Assembly: GCA_947480015.1 (NCBI GenBank)
Contig: CANKBS010000016.1
Span: forward strand, 28,188 to 92,187
Origin: Sphingobacteriaceae bacterium
GTDB lineage: Bacteria; Bacteroidota; Bacteroidia; B-17B0; Aurantibacillaceae
Reading direction: 5' to 3'
Length of the DNA: 64,000 nt
The translations under genes and the position numbers were made by a program. Shown piece after piece: positions 9,899-17,384 of the stretch (its first letter is position 1; every line of letters begins with the position of its first letter). Below the pieces are notes generated by a model. The model saw only the letters and a list, made by a program, of their open reading frames with translations, did no database searches and was not told the origin of the DNA.

Positions 9899-11206
9899 AT
9901 GAGTCAGCACAAAATTGGTTTTAATACAGCTGTGTCGGTAGTTATTGCCAACATGATAGGCACAGGGGTGTTTACCAGCCTGGGTTTTCAGGTTATGGGA
10001 CTTCAGTCGGGTTTTTCTATTATTTTATTGTGGATTGTAGGGGGTGTGCTTGCGCTTTGCGGCGCCTTAACCTATGGCGAAATTGGAGCGGCTTTTCCCG
10101 AGAGTGGGGGAGAGTACAATTATCTTTCTAAACTCTATCATCCGGCTTTGGGTTTTTTAAGTGGCTGGGTGAGCCTTACCGTTGGTTTTGCTGCTCCCAT
10201 TGCGGCGGCATCTGTAGCTCTGGCGCATTATGTCACAAAAATTTATCCCCAGGCTCAGGCTAATGTTATTTCTTTTTCGGTCATCATTGTTATTACAGCC
10301 GTGCACTCGGTTAACCTTAGGGCAGGCAGTTTATTTCAACGTGGTTTTACCTGGGTAAAAATTGTTTGCATTCTTATGTTCGTGGGTTTTGGTTTATTTT
10401 ATGTGCCGCAACATCACATCAGTTTTTTACCGGGACCTGGGGTGTGGACCGATATATTTTCGACAGCCTTTGCCGGTTCACTTATATATGTGGTGTATGC
10501 TTATAGTGGCTGGAATGCTGCTGCTTATATTTCGGGCGAAATTGCCAATGTGAAACAAAATCTCCCAAGAGCCTTGTTTGTGGGTACCTTGGTAGTAATG
10601 GCCATTTATACCATTTTAAATTATGTGTTTTTGTACACGGTACCGGTATCTGAATTAAAGGGCACCCTCGAAGTGGGTTACCTGAGCGCCAACAAAATTT
10701 TTGGTTCACAGGTTGGTCAGTTTATGAGTCTGGTTATTGCCGTATTGCTTATTTCCACCATTAGCGCCATGGTTTTGGCCGGACCACGCGTGATTCAGAG
10801 CATGGGAAATAACATTCATGGCTTGCGTTTTTTTGCTACGGCCAATAAAAACAATGTGCCTTATGTAGCCATCATTTTTCAATCCATTATTGCGTTAGTA
10901 CTTGTGATGACTTCTTCATTCGAATCGCTGATCACCTACGTGGGCTTCACGCTGAACATTTTTACCTTTCTTACAGTGGCCGGTGTTTTTGTTTTAAGGT
11001 TTAAATTCAAACAGTTAACTACAAGTTATAAAACGCCTTTTTATCCCATCACCCCTTTATTGTTTTTGTCGGTTATCTTTTGGATTTCTTACAATGTGGT
11101 ACGCGAAAAACCCACCGAATCGCTGTATGGCTTAATTACCGTGGCGGTTGGACTAGTGGTGTATTTTTTGACTAATAATAAAAAAAAAGAATCCAGGAAA
11201 TCATAG
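9899..11206 (+). CDS. APC superfamily amino-acid permease
   Basis: 435 aa with about 12 transmembrane helices. The N-terminal MIGTGVFTSLGFQ motif (about residues 20-32) in the first helix, and GGVLALCGALTYGEIGAAFPESGGEYNYL in the second and third helices, are typical of the amino acid-polyamine-organocation family. The GWNAAAYISGEI block is its helix 6 region. It should import amino acids or related compounds by cation symport or exchange across the inner membrane. It follows the HxlR gene by 26 bp and may be cotranscribed. Substrate not determinable. Confidence 0.85.
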   Translation: MSQHKIGFNTAVSVVIANMIGTGVFTSLGFQVMGLQSGFSIILLWIVGGVLALCGALTYGEIGAAFPESGGEYNYLSKLYHPALGFLSGWVSLTVGFAAPIAAASVALAHYVTKIYPQAQANVISFSVIIVITAVHSVNLRAGSLFQRGFTWVKIVCILMFVGFGLFYVPQHHISFLPGPGVWTDIFSTAFAGSLIYVVYAYSGWNAAAYISGEIANVKQNLPRALFVGTLVVMAIYTILNYVFLYTVPVSELKGTLEVGYLSANKIFGSQVGQFMSLVIAVLLISTISAMVLAGPRVIQSMGNNIHGLRFFATANKNNVPYVAIIFQSIIALVLVMTSSFESLITYVGFTLNIFTFLTVAGVFVLRFKFKQLTTSYKTPFYPITPLLFLSVIFWISYNVVREKPTESLYGLITVAVGLVVYFLTNNKKKESRKS

Positions 11207-11338
11207 AGCCTGATAGGAAATAAAAATTAATTCATTCAAATTAGGTAAGCTCATTTTTTTTCTGAGCAATTGAAAAGCCTCTCCTTCTTTTTTTATAATA
11301 TGTGTGCAATTATCGGGATTTAAAATAGGCTATTGCGC

Positions 11339-11461
11339 CAGGGACAGGGCAGCAAGCCTGTGGCTTGATGAGCCAGTTAGTGCGCAGGGCTTGGTTCTCC
11401 GCCTTTTCGGAGGAAACCGAGGCGATAGCCGAGCCCGGAGTGGCCCGCCCGGGCGCCCAAG
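11339..11461. repeat. GC-rich dispersed repeat, copy A
   Basis: A GC-rich block between two AT-moderate genes. Its ends, GCCTGTGGCTTGATGAGCCA and CCCGCCCGGGCGCCCAA, recur inverted at 61152-61229. This copy has about 45 extra bases in the middle, including the hairpin CTCCGCC-TTTTC-GGAG. It is non-coding; short frames across it are not convincing. Probably a REP/BIME-like or structured repeat family. Confidence 0.6.
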
Positions 11462-11490
11462 ATAATTTGGTCAACTTGTTGAGAATAGAA

Positions 11491-12108
11491 CTATTCTTCT
11501 ACCTCCACAATGTGAGGAGCAATAATAAATTTCTCGATCAGTTTTTCAATTTTAGGACTGAGTTCATTGGTAAATACCAGATGCTGACACTTAGGTAAAC
11601 TCAAGGCCAGACGATCTATTTGTCCTTGCAGAAAATTCTTAATAATCATTTCAGCATCATCTATCACAAACAGTTTTATTTTGTTCAGATTTAAGTTTCT
11701 TAAAAAGTAAACCTCCAGGGTGCGTTTGGCTGTACCAATCACAATATCGGAGCCGTCGTCGTATATGTCAATACTTTGCTGGTCGATATTACCACCTTCA
11801 TATAATAAATGCACCCGTAAATCGGTGTATTTGGTGAGGGCGTTAAATTGTTCTTCCATAGCAATGGCCTTCTCTTTGGATGAAACCAAGATAAGTGCCC
11901 GCGGTGTTTTTTCGACAGCTCTTTGTAATTTCTGAATGGTACCCATCACAATGAGGCTCGATTTACCGGCATTGTCGGGACCAATACCGATCACATCAAA
12001 ACCTCCGGTTATTTTTGTGAGGCATTGTGCTTGAATGGGTGTAGGTTCAGTAAAACCGTATTCCTCCATGGAGGCGGCCAGTTTTTTATTTAGTTTTTCT
12101 TTGAACAT
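11491..12108 (-). CDS. Single-domain degenerate DEAD-box helicase-like protein
   Basis: 205 aa, equal to only RecA domain 1 of a DEAD-box helicase; the second domain is absent. A Q-motif-like start is present (YGFTEPTPIQAQCL, about 17-30). The Walker A position reads GPDNAGKS (43-50) rather than AxTGSGKT, the DEAD box reads DDAE (150-153), and the SAT motif is replaced by TNE. The lysine-serine of the P-loop and an acidic pair remain, so nucleotide binding is possible, but unwinding is unlikely. It could act as a regulator or dominant RNA/ribosome-associated factor. It lies 15 bp downstream of the response regulator on the same strand. Confidence 0.65.
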   Translation of the reverse strand: MFKEKLNKKLAASMEEYGFTEPTPIQAQCLTKITGGFDVIGIGPDNAGKSSLIVMGTIQKLQRAVEKTPRALILVSSKEKAIAMEEQFNALTKYTDLRVHLLYEGGNIDQQSIDIYDDGSDIVIGTAKRTLEVYFLRNLNLNKIKLFVIDDAEMIIKNFLQGQIDRLALSLPKCQHLVFTNELSPKIEKLIEKFIIAPHIVEVEE

Positions 12109-12123
12109 AGTTTTAGTTTCTGA

Positions 12124-12816
12124 CTAAGCAATAAATTTATAACCCACACCCCTGATGGATAAAAAGTGTTGGGGTTCTTTAGGATTTAGTTCGAAGTGTT
12201 TTCTGAAATTTAAAATATAATTGTCGATGGTGCGGGAAGAGGCATTTTCATTAATGTTCCAGAGCTTATCAATGATCTCGTCACGCGAAATAACCTTGTT
12301 TTCATTTTGAGTGAGTAATTCAAGCAGACCTATTTCGCGTTTGGTTAAACTTTGTTCTACGCCTGCTATATCAACAATGGTAAAGGTTTTAAAATCGATG
12401 CGGCAGCTCCCAAAACTAAAAATGGGATCAATGGGTTTCTGGATGCGTTTTAATAAATTGCTTATACGTAATAAAACTTCTTCCAAGTCGAAGGGCTTGG
12501 TGATATAATCATCGGCCCCTAGTTTTAATCCTTTAATTTTATCGGAGCTTTGATATTTAGCCGTTAAAAAGATTACCGGCACCTCAGGTTTAAGTTCTTT
12601 AAATTTTGCACAGAGTTCAAAACCGTCCATATCGGGCATCATCACATCAAGCAAAACCAAGTCTGCCGGTGGATTAAAATTTTTAAAAGCCTCTAAAGCA
12701 GTGATGCCATTGCTTGCCAAACTCACCACATAATTTTCGAGTTCGAGATTAAGGGCCAGGGTTTTAGCCAGACTCTCTTCATCTTCTACCAAAAGTATGT
12801 GAGCTGCTTTTTGCAT
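12124..12816 (-). CDS. OmpR/PhoB family response regulator
   Basis: 230 aa. N-terminal receiver with acidic pocket (VEDEES, 10-15), phospho-acceptor Asp57 in LLDVMMPD, and conserved Lys107 in DYITKPFD. The C-terminal winged helix has LTKREIGLLELL and NYILNFRKHFE...IRGVGYKF, typical of OmpR/PhoB DNA-binding domains. No histidine kinase gene is next to it, so it is an orphan in this window. The degenerate DEAD-like gene follows on the same strand and may be in the same transcript. Target genes unknown. Confidence 0.9.
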   Translation of the reverse strand: MQKAAHILLVEDEESLAKTLALNLELENYVVSLASNGITALEAFKNFNPPADLVLLDVMMPDMDGFELCAKFKELKPEVPVIFLTAKYQSSDKIKGLKLGADDYITKPFDLEEVLLRISNLLKRIQKPIDPIFSFGSCRIDFKTFTIVDIAGVEQSLTKREIGLLELLTQNENKVISRDEIIDKLWNINENASSRTIDNYILNFRKHFELNPKEPQHFLSIRGVGYKFIA

Positions 12817-12906
12817 GTTTAATTAAAAAATTACCGTTTTAAACGAGGCATTAAAGATAATTGAATTAAAGTTTATTTAAAAAAAGGGAGGTGCCAATAA
12901 TTACCA

Positions 12907-13458
12907 ATGTATCATAAAATATTGAAATGCGGGGCTTGTGGCAATTTATATATACCTTCAAGCAAATTCTCAACCATTCGTAAGCCAATTAAAATATACA
13001 CCGATGGCAGCTGTCATTCGCAGTTATTACTGGGTGCCTGGGCTTGTTTGGTATTTATAGAGGATGAAAAAGTGATTTTAAAAGGGGAAGAAGAAGCAAC
13101 CACCCATAACCGAATGGAATTACAGGCCGTCATCAAAGCCTTGTTATACATTGATAAGCGTGGCTTCGAGCAACAAGAGCTTGAGATTTATTCCGACAGT
13201 CAGTATGTGGTAAATTTGCTGGGACGAGAAGAAAAACTGAAATCGAAAAATTTTATCACAGCTAAAGGCACGCCTATTCAGAATGTTGATTTGGTGCAAA
13301 CCTTGTTGGCATTGATTAAAAGTCACCACATAAATTTTTTTAAAGTAAAGGCCCACCAAAAAGACGGTGATGTAAATAACCGGGAAGTAGATATTATTGT
13401 GCGGCAATTAGTTCGCAAAAATCAAAGTAAACATGACAACAGAACAAAAATCGAATGA
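12907..13458 (+). CDS. rnhA: Ribonuclease HI
   Basis: 183 aa endonuclease that degrades the RNA strand of RNA:DNA hybrids in the cytoplasm (Okazaki primers, R-loops). All four carboxylates of the active site are present: Asp33 (YTDGS), Glu71 (RMELQAV), Asp97 (YSDSQYV) and Asp162 (NNREVDIIV); His150 is in VKAHQ. The N-terminus carries an extra stretch with a CGACG motif before the RNase H core, which is unusual; a later start would remove it, but no good ATG lies between. Its 3' end overlaps the VF530 gene by 26 bp, so the two are translationally coupled. Confidence 0.85.
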   Translation: MYHKILKCGACGNLYIPSSKFSTIRKPIKIYTDGSCHSQLLLGAWACLVFIEDEKVILKGEEEATTHNRMELQAVIKALLYIDKRGFEQQELEIYSDSQYVVNLLGREEKLKSKNFITAKGTPIQNVDLVQTLLALIKSHHINFFKVKAHQKDGDVNNREVDIIVRQLVRKNQSKHDNRTKIE

Positions 13459-13669
13459 TCCCTTGCACGGCAAGACCCTTGAGACCATCCTCACGCATTT
13501 GGTGAATTATTATGGATTTGAGCATTTGGGCAATAAAATAAATATCCGTTGTTTTAATGAGAGCCCGAGCATTAAATCGAGTCTGGTTTTTTTACGCAAA
13601 ACCGCCTGGGCCCGCAAAAAGGTAGAAGGTTTGTATGTGACTTTGGTACACGACAATTTGATTGATTAA
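13433..13669 (+). CDS. VF530 family (DUF2132) DNA-binding protein
   Basis: 78 aa. The sequence [48 protein letters not shown] and KVEGLYV matches the VF530/DUF2132 family, small helical proteins with a DNA-binding-like fold. The start ATG overlaps the end of the RNase HI gene in another frame. The pairing suggests a housekeeping nucleic-acid role, but the function of the family is unclear. Confidence 0.8.
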   Translation: MTTEQKSNDPLHGKTLETILTHLVNYYGFEHLGNKINIRCFNESPSIKSSLVFLRKTAWARKKVEGLYVTLVHDNLID

Positions 13670-13678
13670 ATAAGAAAA

Positions 13679-13706
13679 ACCGCTTTCTCTTGCAGCGGAA
13701 AGCGGT
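13679..13706 (-). terminator. Hairpin terminator, best oriented for the minus strand
   Basis: ACCGCTTTC (13679-13687) and GAAAGCGGT (13698-13706) form a perfect 9-bp stem. Read on the minus strand it is followed by a T-rich tract, so it can end transcription coming from the 13892-14140 gene. Confidence 0.55.
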
Positions 13707-13725
13707 CAAACTTAATAACTATACT

Positions 13726-13756
13726 AGAAAAGGTGAACTACCAAAACACCTTTTCT
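13726..13756. terminator. Second perfect hairpin in the same intergenic gap
   Basis: AGAAAAGGTG and CACCTTTTCT pair over 10 bp around an 11-nt loop. It may be a bidirectional terminator between the convergent genes ending at 13669 (+) and 13892 (-). Confidence 0.45.
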
Positions 13757-13891
13757 GCGAACAAAGATACGTTGGTATTTTTGACTATATATTACTTGCA
13801 GGTTAACAAAACGCAAAGGAATTGCAGGCGATCATCATAAAAGGAAAAGCCCTGCAGCAGGCTACAGAGCTTAACAACAAGGCGAAATAAC

Positions 13892-14140
13892 TTACTTTAA
13901 TAATTTTAAAAATTCAGGACAGCAATAGCTGATCACTTCGGCTTTGGGTTCGCCACCTTTAACCGCGTATATACGCAGTTTATTAGGACTACTCGGGTGT
14001 TTACGGCATTTACGCTTTCCGATTAGTTTTTTTAAGTGATTAAATGCATGTTGTGCAACCGCATTGGAGGTGGTGATCGTTTTTTCATCTGCTTCACTGC
14101 TTCCTTGTTCTGTAAGCAGTTTTAACTCGAATCTAATCAT
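13892..14140 (-). CDS. Hypothetical small basic protein
   Basis: 82 aa, not recognised. It is basic in the middle (KKLIGKRKCRKHPSSPNK) and has two Cys near the end (SYCCPEF). No signal peptide or membrane helix. Codon use looks chromosomal rather than phage-like. It lies between the RNase HI/VF530 pair and the degenerate region left of the prophage. A minus-strand terminator follows at 13679-13706, supporting real transcription. Confidence 0.55.
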   Translation of the reverse strand: MIRFELKLLTEQGSSEADEKTITTSNAVAQHAFNHLKKLIGKRKCRKHPSSPNKLRIYAVKGGEPKAEVISYCCPEFLKLLK

Positions 14141-14244
14141 AGTATCTTTTTTAAGACCTAGTAAATTTATACAAAATTTTTAATTATTCAAATTATTTGA
14201 TAAGCCTTGACTGTTAGGCTTGGAAAGGTTAGCGGCAGGGGGTT

Positions 14245-14517
14245 CTAGGACTGGTGTTCGGAAACTTCTTTTAAAAGTTTAAGAATATGTGTTTTGGTTT
14301 TATTAAAACCCTTGGCTCTTTCCATATTATCGTAGGGCAAATCTTCGTACAAATCGAGGTCCTTTAAAGCCTGCTCAAAACCTTGTAATTGGCCGGCAAA
14401 GCGGTCTTTATCGGCCAGCAGGCTTGTGATGCTTTTTACCTGAACTTTAAGGTTGACAAACGGATTATAAATAAGGGCACTTATTTTGTTTTGAAATTCA
14501 GTTCACGATTGGTTCAT
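14245..14517 (-). pseudogene. Decayed small ORF with in-frame TGA at codon 5
   Basis: Reading from ATG (complement of 14515-14517) gives M-N-Q-S-stop, then an open frame of 85 residues (TEFQNKISALIYNPFV, VKSITSLLADKDRF, QALKDLDLYEDLPYDN, HILKLLKEVSEHQS) to a TAG at 14245-14247. The amphipathic, charged composition and codon use look coding. The TGA at 14503-14505 blocks expression from the only ATG, so this is a recently broken gene, a gene using a non-AUG start downstream, or a sequencing error. Confidence 0.5.
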
Positions 14518-14604
14518 ACGACTATTTATTTATAAAATGAATACCCCGCAACACTTAGCAAACCATTTGGCTATTGATTAAAACCGGAAGCGAAAGGAGG
14601 CCTA

Positions 14605-14743
14605 TGATTATGGTTAATTAGCCCTTAAGTCTTTCCGAAGGAAAGTATCGCAAACCCCGATACGCACAGTGTGGTGGTGTGCGAAGGCAATGAAAGGCCA
14701 AATTTTTATTTGGACTTCATTAGGGGCTATTTACACATAATCA
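14605..14743. ncRNA. Structured multi-hairpin element (predicted junction of four hairpins)
   Basis: Nested pairings: TGATTATG (14605-14612) with CATAATCA (14736-14743); TAGCCCTTA (14619-14627) with TAGGGGCTA (14721-14729, one G-T). Inside are four consecutive hairpins: CTTTCC/GGAAAG (14631-14645), TATCG/CGATA (14646-14662), CGCACA/TGTGCG (14663-14683) and CCAAAT/ATTTGG (14698-14713). There is no ORF of note. It lies on the chromosomal side of the left dif-like site. It may be a non-coding RNA, a cis-regulatory element or a remnant of an earlier mobile element. Strand not known. Confidence 0.45.
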
Positions 14744-14788
14744 ATATTATATTTTGATTCCTCCGAGGCCGCAGGCTGAGCTGGGGAA

Positions 14789-14816
14789 TTAGAATATAAT
14801 AAACATTAGGTTTAAT
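14789..14816 (+). other. Left dif-like attachment site
   Basis: Arms TTAGAATATAA and TTAGGTTTAAT around centre TAAACA (14800-14805). The left arm is expected to be chromosomal and the right arm phage-derived. The right arm deviates from the canonical TTATGTTAAAT XerD arm, as phage attP arms often do. Confidence 0.65.
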
Positions 14817-15080
14817 AAGGCTTTCAGAGATTCAAAGCTTGGGAAGCCTTGTCCACAAAGGTTTTTCAAATTTACTGTTTTTCAACGGGAAATACAATTT
14901 CGTATTGAGTCAAATTTGACTCAAATGTGCATTTTATTTTTATTAAAAAGGGAATTTTCAACCGGTTATAATTACCGAGTTTCAAAAATTCCGTTTTCTT
15001 TGGATTTTTACAATGTAGATATTCAAGAATTCATTTACAAACCCAAAATCAAAAAAAATTATGAGGTCGAAATTGACTAA
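14806..15080 (+). pseudogene. 3' part of the phage gene split by integration
   Basis: An open frame runs from the left att site to TAA 15078-15080 with no start codon; a TAG lies just upstream in frame on the chromosomal side. It encodes about 90 residues (RFNKAFRDSKLGKPCPQRFF, FTVFQREIQFRIESNLTQ, FSTGYNYRVSKIPFSLDF, VDIQEFIYKPK). In the excised circle it is joined in frame to the segment starting at ATG 28117, giving one 113-aa protein. The frame staying open for 90 codons in such AT-rich DNA argues that it is a real gene. It overlaps the next gene by 20 bp. Function unknown. Confidence 0.6.
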
Positions 15081-15360
15081 TGAAGCCCTTTTGGCTATTG
15101 CTGAATTTACATCCGATTTAATTACTGATCAGGATGTTTTTAAAAAATATTTTTTTGATCATTTCGGTGTTCAATTAAATTTTACAGATAAGCGAATTTC
15201 AATAGCTCCTGGGTATTCAGATATTGAAGTTCTTGTAAATGAGCTTTCAAAAGCTGAACGAATCAGTGAAAAGCGTTTTATTGAGTATTTAAAACATCTT
15301 CTTCCTCATCATTCATTTGAATATGTTGGTGTTAAGGATCGGAGGATTGTTTTTAAATAA
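15061..15360 (+). CDS. Hypothetical phage protein
   Basis: 99 aa, cytoplasmic, not recognised. Mixed charge, with a C-terminal half rich in aromatic and basic residues (RFIEYLKHLLPHHSFEYVGV). It overlaps the 3' part of the split gene in another frame. An attC-like hairpin begins at its stop codon, an arrangement typical of cassette genes, so it may be cassette-borne. Confidence 0.6.
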   Translation: MRSKLTNEALLAIAEFTSDLITDQDVFKKYFFDHFGVQLNFTDKRISIAPGYSDIEVLVNELSKAERISEKRFIEYLKHLLPHHSFEYVGVKDRRIVFK

Positions 15361-15430
15361 CGTTTTGCGGCTACCCGTCCGTTTAGCGTGGCCTGTGCGG
15401 AGAAAATGGCGGGTAGGTGCTGTTATATGC
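15355..15430 (+). repeat. attC-like hairpin 1
   Basis: Starts at the stop of the upstream ORF. Outer ATAAC (15356-15360) pairs with GTTAT (15422-15426); inner CTACCCG (15371-15377) pairs with CGGGTAG (15410-15416), with an internal bulge between. This matches the fold of integron attC sites (R''L''/L'R'). The 7-bp cores do not fit GTTRRRY perfectly. Confidence 0.4.
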
Positions 15431-15439
15431 TGTTGTGGC
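15422..15439 (+). repeat. Left inverted repeat flanking the PAPS-reductase-like gene
   Basis: GTTATATGCTGTTGTGGC; the complement of 16415-16432 matches it at 16 of 18 positions. Together they bracket the gene at 15481-16374. Confidence 0.6.
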
Positions 15440-15480
15440 TTACACAAATTTAAAGAATAAAAAAGAAAAATAAAAAGTTG

Positions 15481-16374
15481 ATGAAGGTAATAGTACAATT
15501 TTCAGGCGGTAAAGACAGCGAGGCATCTTTGATATGGGCCGTGAATAAATATGGAGTTGAGAAAGTGGAGGCCGTTTTTTGCGATACTGTATGGGAAAAT
15601 CAATTGACCTACCAGCATATAATGGACGTAATAAAAAAGCTGGGTGTAAAATATGTGATGCTGACTACCAAAAAGTTTGATGGCTTTCTCGGAATGGTAG
15701 CGAAGAAAAAGCGCTTTCCATCCACTAAGGCGCGGTTTTGTACCGAAGAATTAAAGACAAAACCAATGATTGACTATGTTTTGCAGCACTCAGAACACTT
15801 GATTTTAATACAAGGAGTGAGGGCAGACGAGAGTAAAGACCGTGCAAAGATGAAAGCGCAATGCACATATTTTAAATACTACTACCAGCCATACGGCAAG
15901 GACAAAAAGGGGAAATTAAAATTTCACACATACCGCAAAAAAGACGTTTTTAAATGGAGGGAACAATACGCTGACGATATTATAAGACCTGTATTTACTT
16001 GGACGGGACAGCAGGTAATTGACTACATAATCGAAAACGGCCACAAGCCTAACCCGCTTTATTCAATGGGAATGAACCGCGTTGGATGCTTTCCATGCGT
16101 GATGTGCAAGCTGTCAGAAATTAAACAGATAGCCGACAGGTTCCCGGAGCATATCAAGAAAGTGGCCGATGCTGAAAAGAAGTACAACACCAGCTTTTTT
16201 ACTCATGGCAAAATACCGGACAGATATTGCAGCAAGGAAAAAAACGGCGTGAGATACCCGACCATTGAAGATGTAGTAAACTATGTGCAAAGATTCAAAG
16301 ACCAGATAGATGCTTTTAAAGAGGAAACGACCGGAAACACAAGCTGTATGTCATTTTATGGAACGTGCGAATGA
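15481..16374 (+). CDS. Phosphoadenosine phosphosulfate reductase family protein (PP-loop)
   Basis: 297 aa from ATG 15481 (a TTG one codon earlier is unlikely). PP-loop SGGKDS at residues 8-13 binds and activates the adenylyl group. Further family motifs are FCTEELKTKP, QGVRADESKDR, RPVFTWTGQQVIDYI and the Cys cluster GCFPCVMCK. Such genes are common in phages and in DNA phosphorothioation (DndC-like) and other base or sulfur modification settings; a true assimilatory sulfate role is unlikely here. GC content is clearly higher than in the surrounding phage genes, and the gene is bracketed by an inverted repeat and attC-like hairpins, indicating separate acquisition. Possible role: nucleotide modification against host defence. 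Confidence 0.8.
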   Translation: MKVIVQFSGGKDSEASLIWAVNKYGVEKVEAVFCDTVWENQLTYQHIMDVIKKLGVKYVMLTTKKFDGFLGMVAKKKRFPSTKARFCTEELKTKPMIDYVLQHSEHLILIQGVRADESKDRAKMKAQCTYFKYYYQPYGKDKKGKLKFHTYRKKDVFKWREQYADDIIRPVFTWTGQQVIDYIIENGHKPNPLYSMGMNRVGCFPCVMCKLSEIKQIADRFPEHIKKVADAEKKYNTSFFTHGKIPDRYCSKEKNGVRYPTIEDVVNYVQRFKDQIDAFKEETTGNTSCMSFYGTCE

Positions 16375-16414
16375 CAACTTTTTATTTTTCCTCCGTAATG
16401 CTAAACGGGTCACG

Positions 16415-16432
16415 GCCACAATTGCATATAAC
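16415..16432 (-). repeat. Right inverted repeat flanking the PAPS-reductase-like gene
   Basis: GCCACAATTGCATATAAC, the inverted partner of 15422-15439 (16 of 18 matches). It runs into the second attC-like hairpin. Confidence 0.6.
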
Positions 16433-16470
16433 GAATAGCTTGGAGCCGTTTTAATGGCTCCAAGGTTATG
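16426..16470 (+). repeat. attC-like hairpin 2
   Basis: Outer ATAAC (16428-16432) pairs with GTTAT (16465-16469); inner CTTGGAGCC (16439-16447) and GGCTCCAAG (16456-16464) pair perfectly with loop GTTTTAAT; GAATAG is left as a bulge on one side. The asymmetric bulge and AAC/GTT ends resemble an integron attC site. It could instead act as a simple terminator for the PAPS-like gene. Confidence 0.45.
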
Positions 16471-16490
16471 TTATTTAAAACCTAATAATC

Positions 16491-16631
16491 ATGAAAAAAT
16501 GGATAGCACATAACAACTTTTGCCGATTAAATAAATGTTGGCTTTTTTGGGACTTCAACGAAAATCGTTGGCTTTCCTCAAAAAAAGACCTTTCGGTTTA
16601 CCCGAAAATTTTAAAAATTAAAAAATTTTAA
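16491..16631 (+). CDS. Small Trp-rich phage ORF
   Basis: 46 aa (starts MKKWIAHNNFCRLNKCW, ends VYPKILKIKKF). It has four Trp residues and is basic overall. It lies directly before the membrane-protein gene at 16633 (1-bp gap), in the same orientation, which supports translation. Not recognised. Confidence 0.45.
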   Translation: MKKWIAHNNFCRLNKCWLFWDFNENRWLSSKKDLSVYPKILKIKKF

Positions 16632-16632
16632 T

Positions 16633-16989
16633 ATGTTTAAAAATTATAGATATAACGGGGATATTACAGGATTTAAAATTTTTATTCTTTTACTTTTTTT
16701 TGAATTTCATTTATTGACTTTAGGTTTATTAATAAAAACCTTCTTAGGCAATTTAGATTATTGGTTTACTTTCTTTGGTATTATTACCAAACTTTTTTGT
16801 TTTCCTTTTTTTATAATTTGGATTCTCTTAACTATTCCTTGGATTTGTATAAGGTTAATTAGGATGTTTAAAAAAGGGTATATGGAACTTGATCCAATTG
16901 CATTGGATTTAATAGATAGAATACCTAATGACAATACTTTAATTTTTTTAAGTATAATTTTATATGCAAATATTTACTTATGGAAGTAA
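16633..16989 (+). CDS. Small phage membrane protein
   Basis: 118 aa, very hydrophobic, with about three transmembrane helices (residues about 15-35, 40-75 and 103-117). Not recognised. Its end overlaps the next gene by 10 bp. Located upstream of the replication gene, in the early part of the phage transcript. Confidence 0.65.
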   Translation: MFKNYRYNGDITGFKIFILLLFFEFHLLTLGLLIKTFLGNLDYWFTFFGIITKLFCFPFFIIWILLTIPWICIRLIRMFKKGYMELDPIALDLIDRIPNDNTLIFLSIILYANIYLWK

Positions 16990-17384
16990 ACGAAATTCTT
17001 CAAGAAACTTTCAGAGAGTTTTATGGGCCTGAAAATGGTCCCCGTTATTATCAATATTTTTCTTCTGGTGATTTACGTTGTTCTACATTTATAGAACCAA
17101 TTATTCTTAACCGAATTTTTAAACGTGCTTTGCATTTAGTCATTAAAAATTCGCTACCAGATGCAGAAAAAAAGCTTGAAAAAACAATTAATCAATTAGC
17201 AAATTTTCGAATTTATTCACCTTATCGTTTTCAACTTTATCATTTTTTTTTAAAAAAATGGCCCGGATATAAGGAAGCTTTTTTTAATAAGCATGATGAT
17301 TTAACAATCATCTTAAAATCACAATCAAAATATAACACAAAAAAATTGATAGCCTATGAACTTGCAAATTTTAATAAACAATAA
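16980..17384 (+). CDS. Hypothetical phage protein
   Basis: 134 aa soluble protein, rich in Lys, Asn and aromatic residues. No motif recognised. It overlaps both neighbours (10 bp upstream, 29 bp downstream), so it is part of one translationally coupled early operon leading into rep. Confidence 0.6.
   Translation: MEVNEILQETFREFYGPENGPRYYQYFSSGDLRCSTFIEPIILNRIFKRALHLVIKNSLPDAEKKLEKTINQLANFRIYSPYRFQLYHFFLKKWPGYKEAFFNKHDDLTIILKSQSKYNTKKLIAYELANFNKQ

Noticed and set aside
11365..11598. Plus-strand 77-codon frame across the GC-rich repeat
   Set aside because: It runs from repeat DNA into the antisense of the DEAD-like gene; composition is not coding.
13679..13756. Two hairpins considered as a CRISPR or repeat array
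   Set aside because: The stems differ in sequence and are not repeated with regular spacing; they read as terminators.
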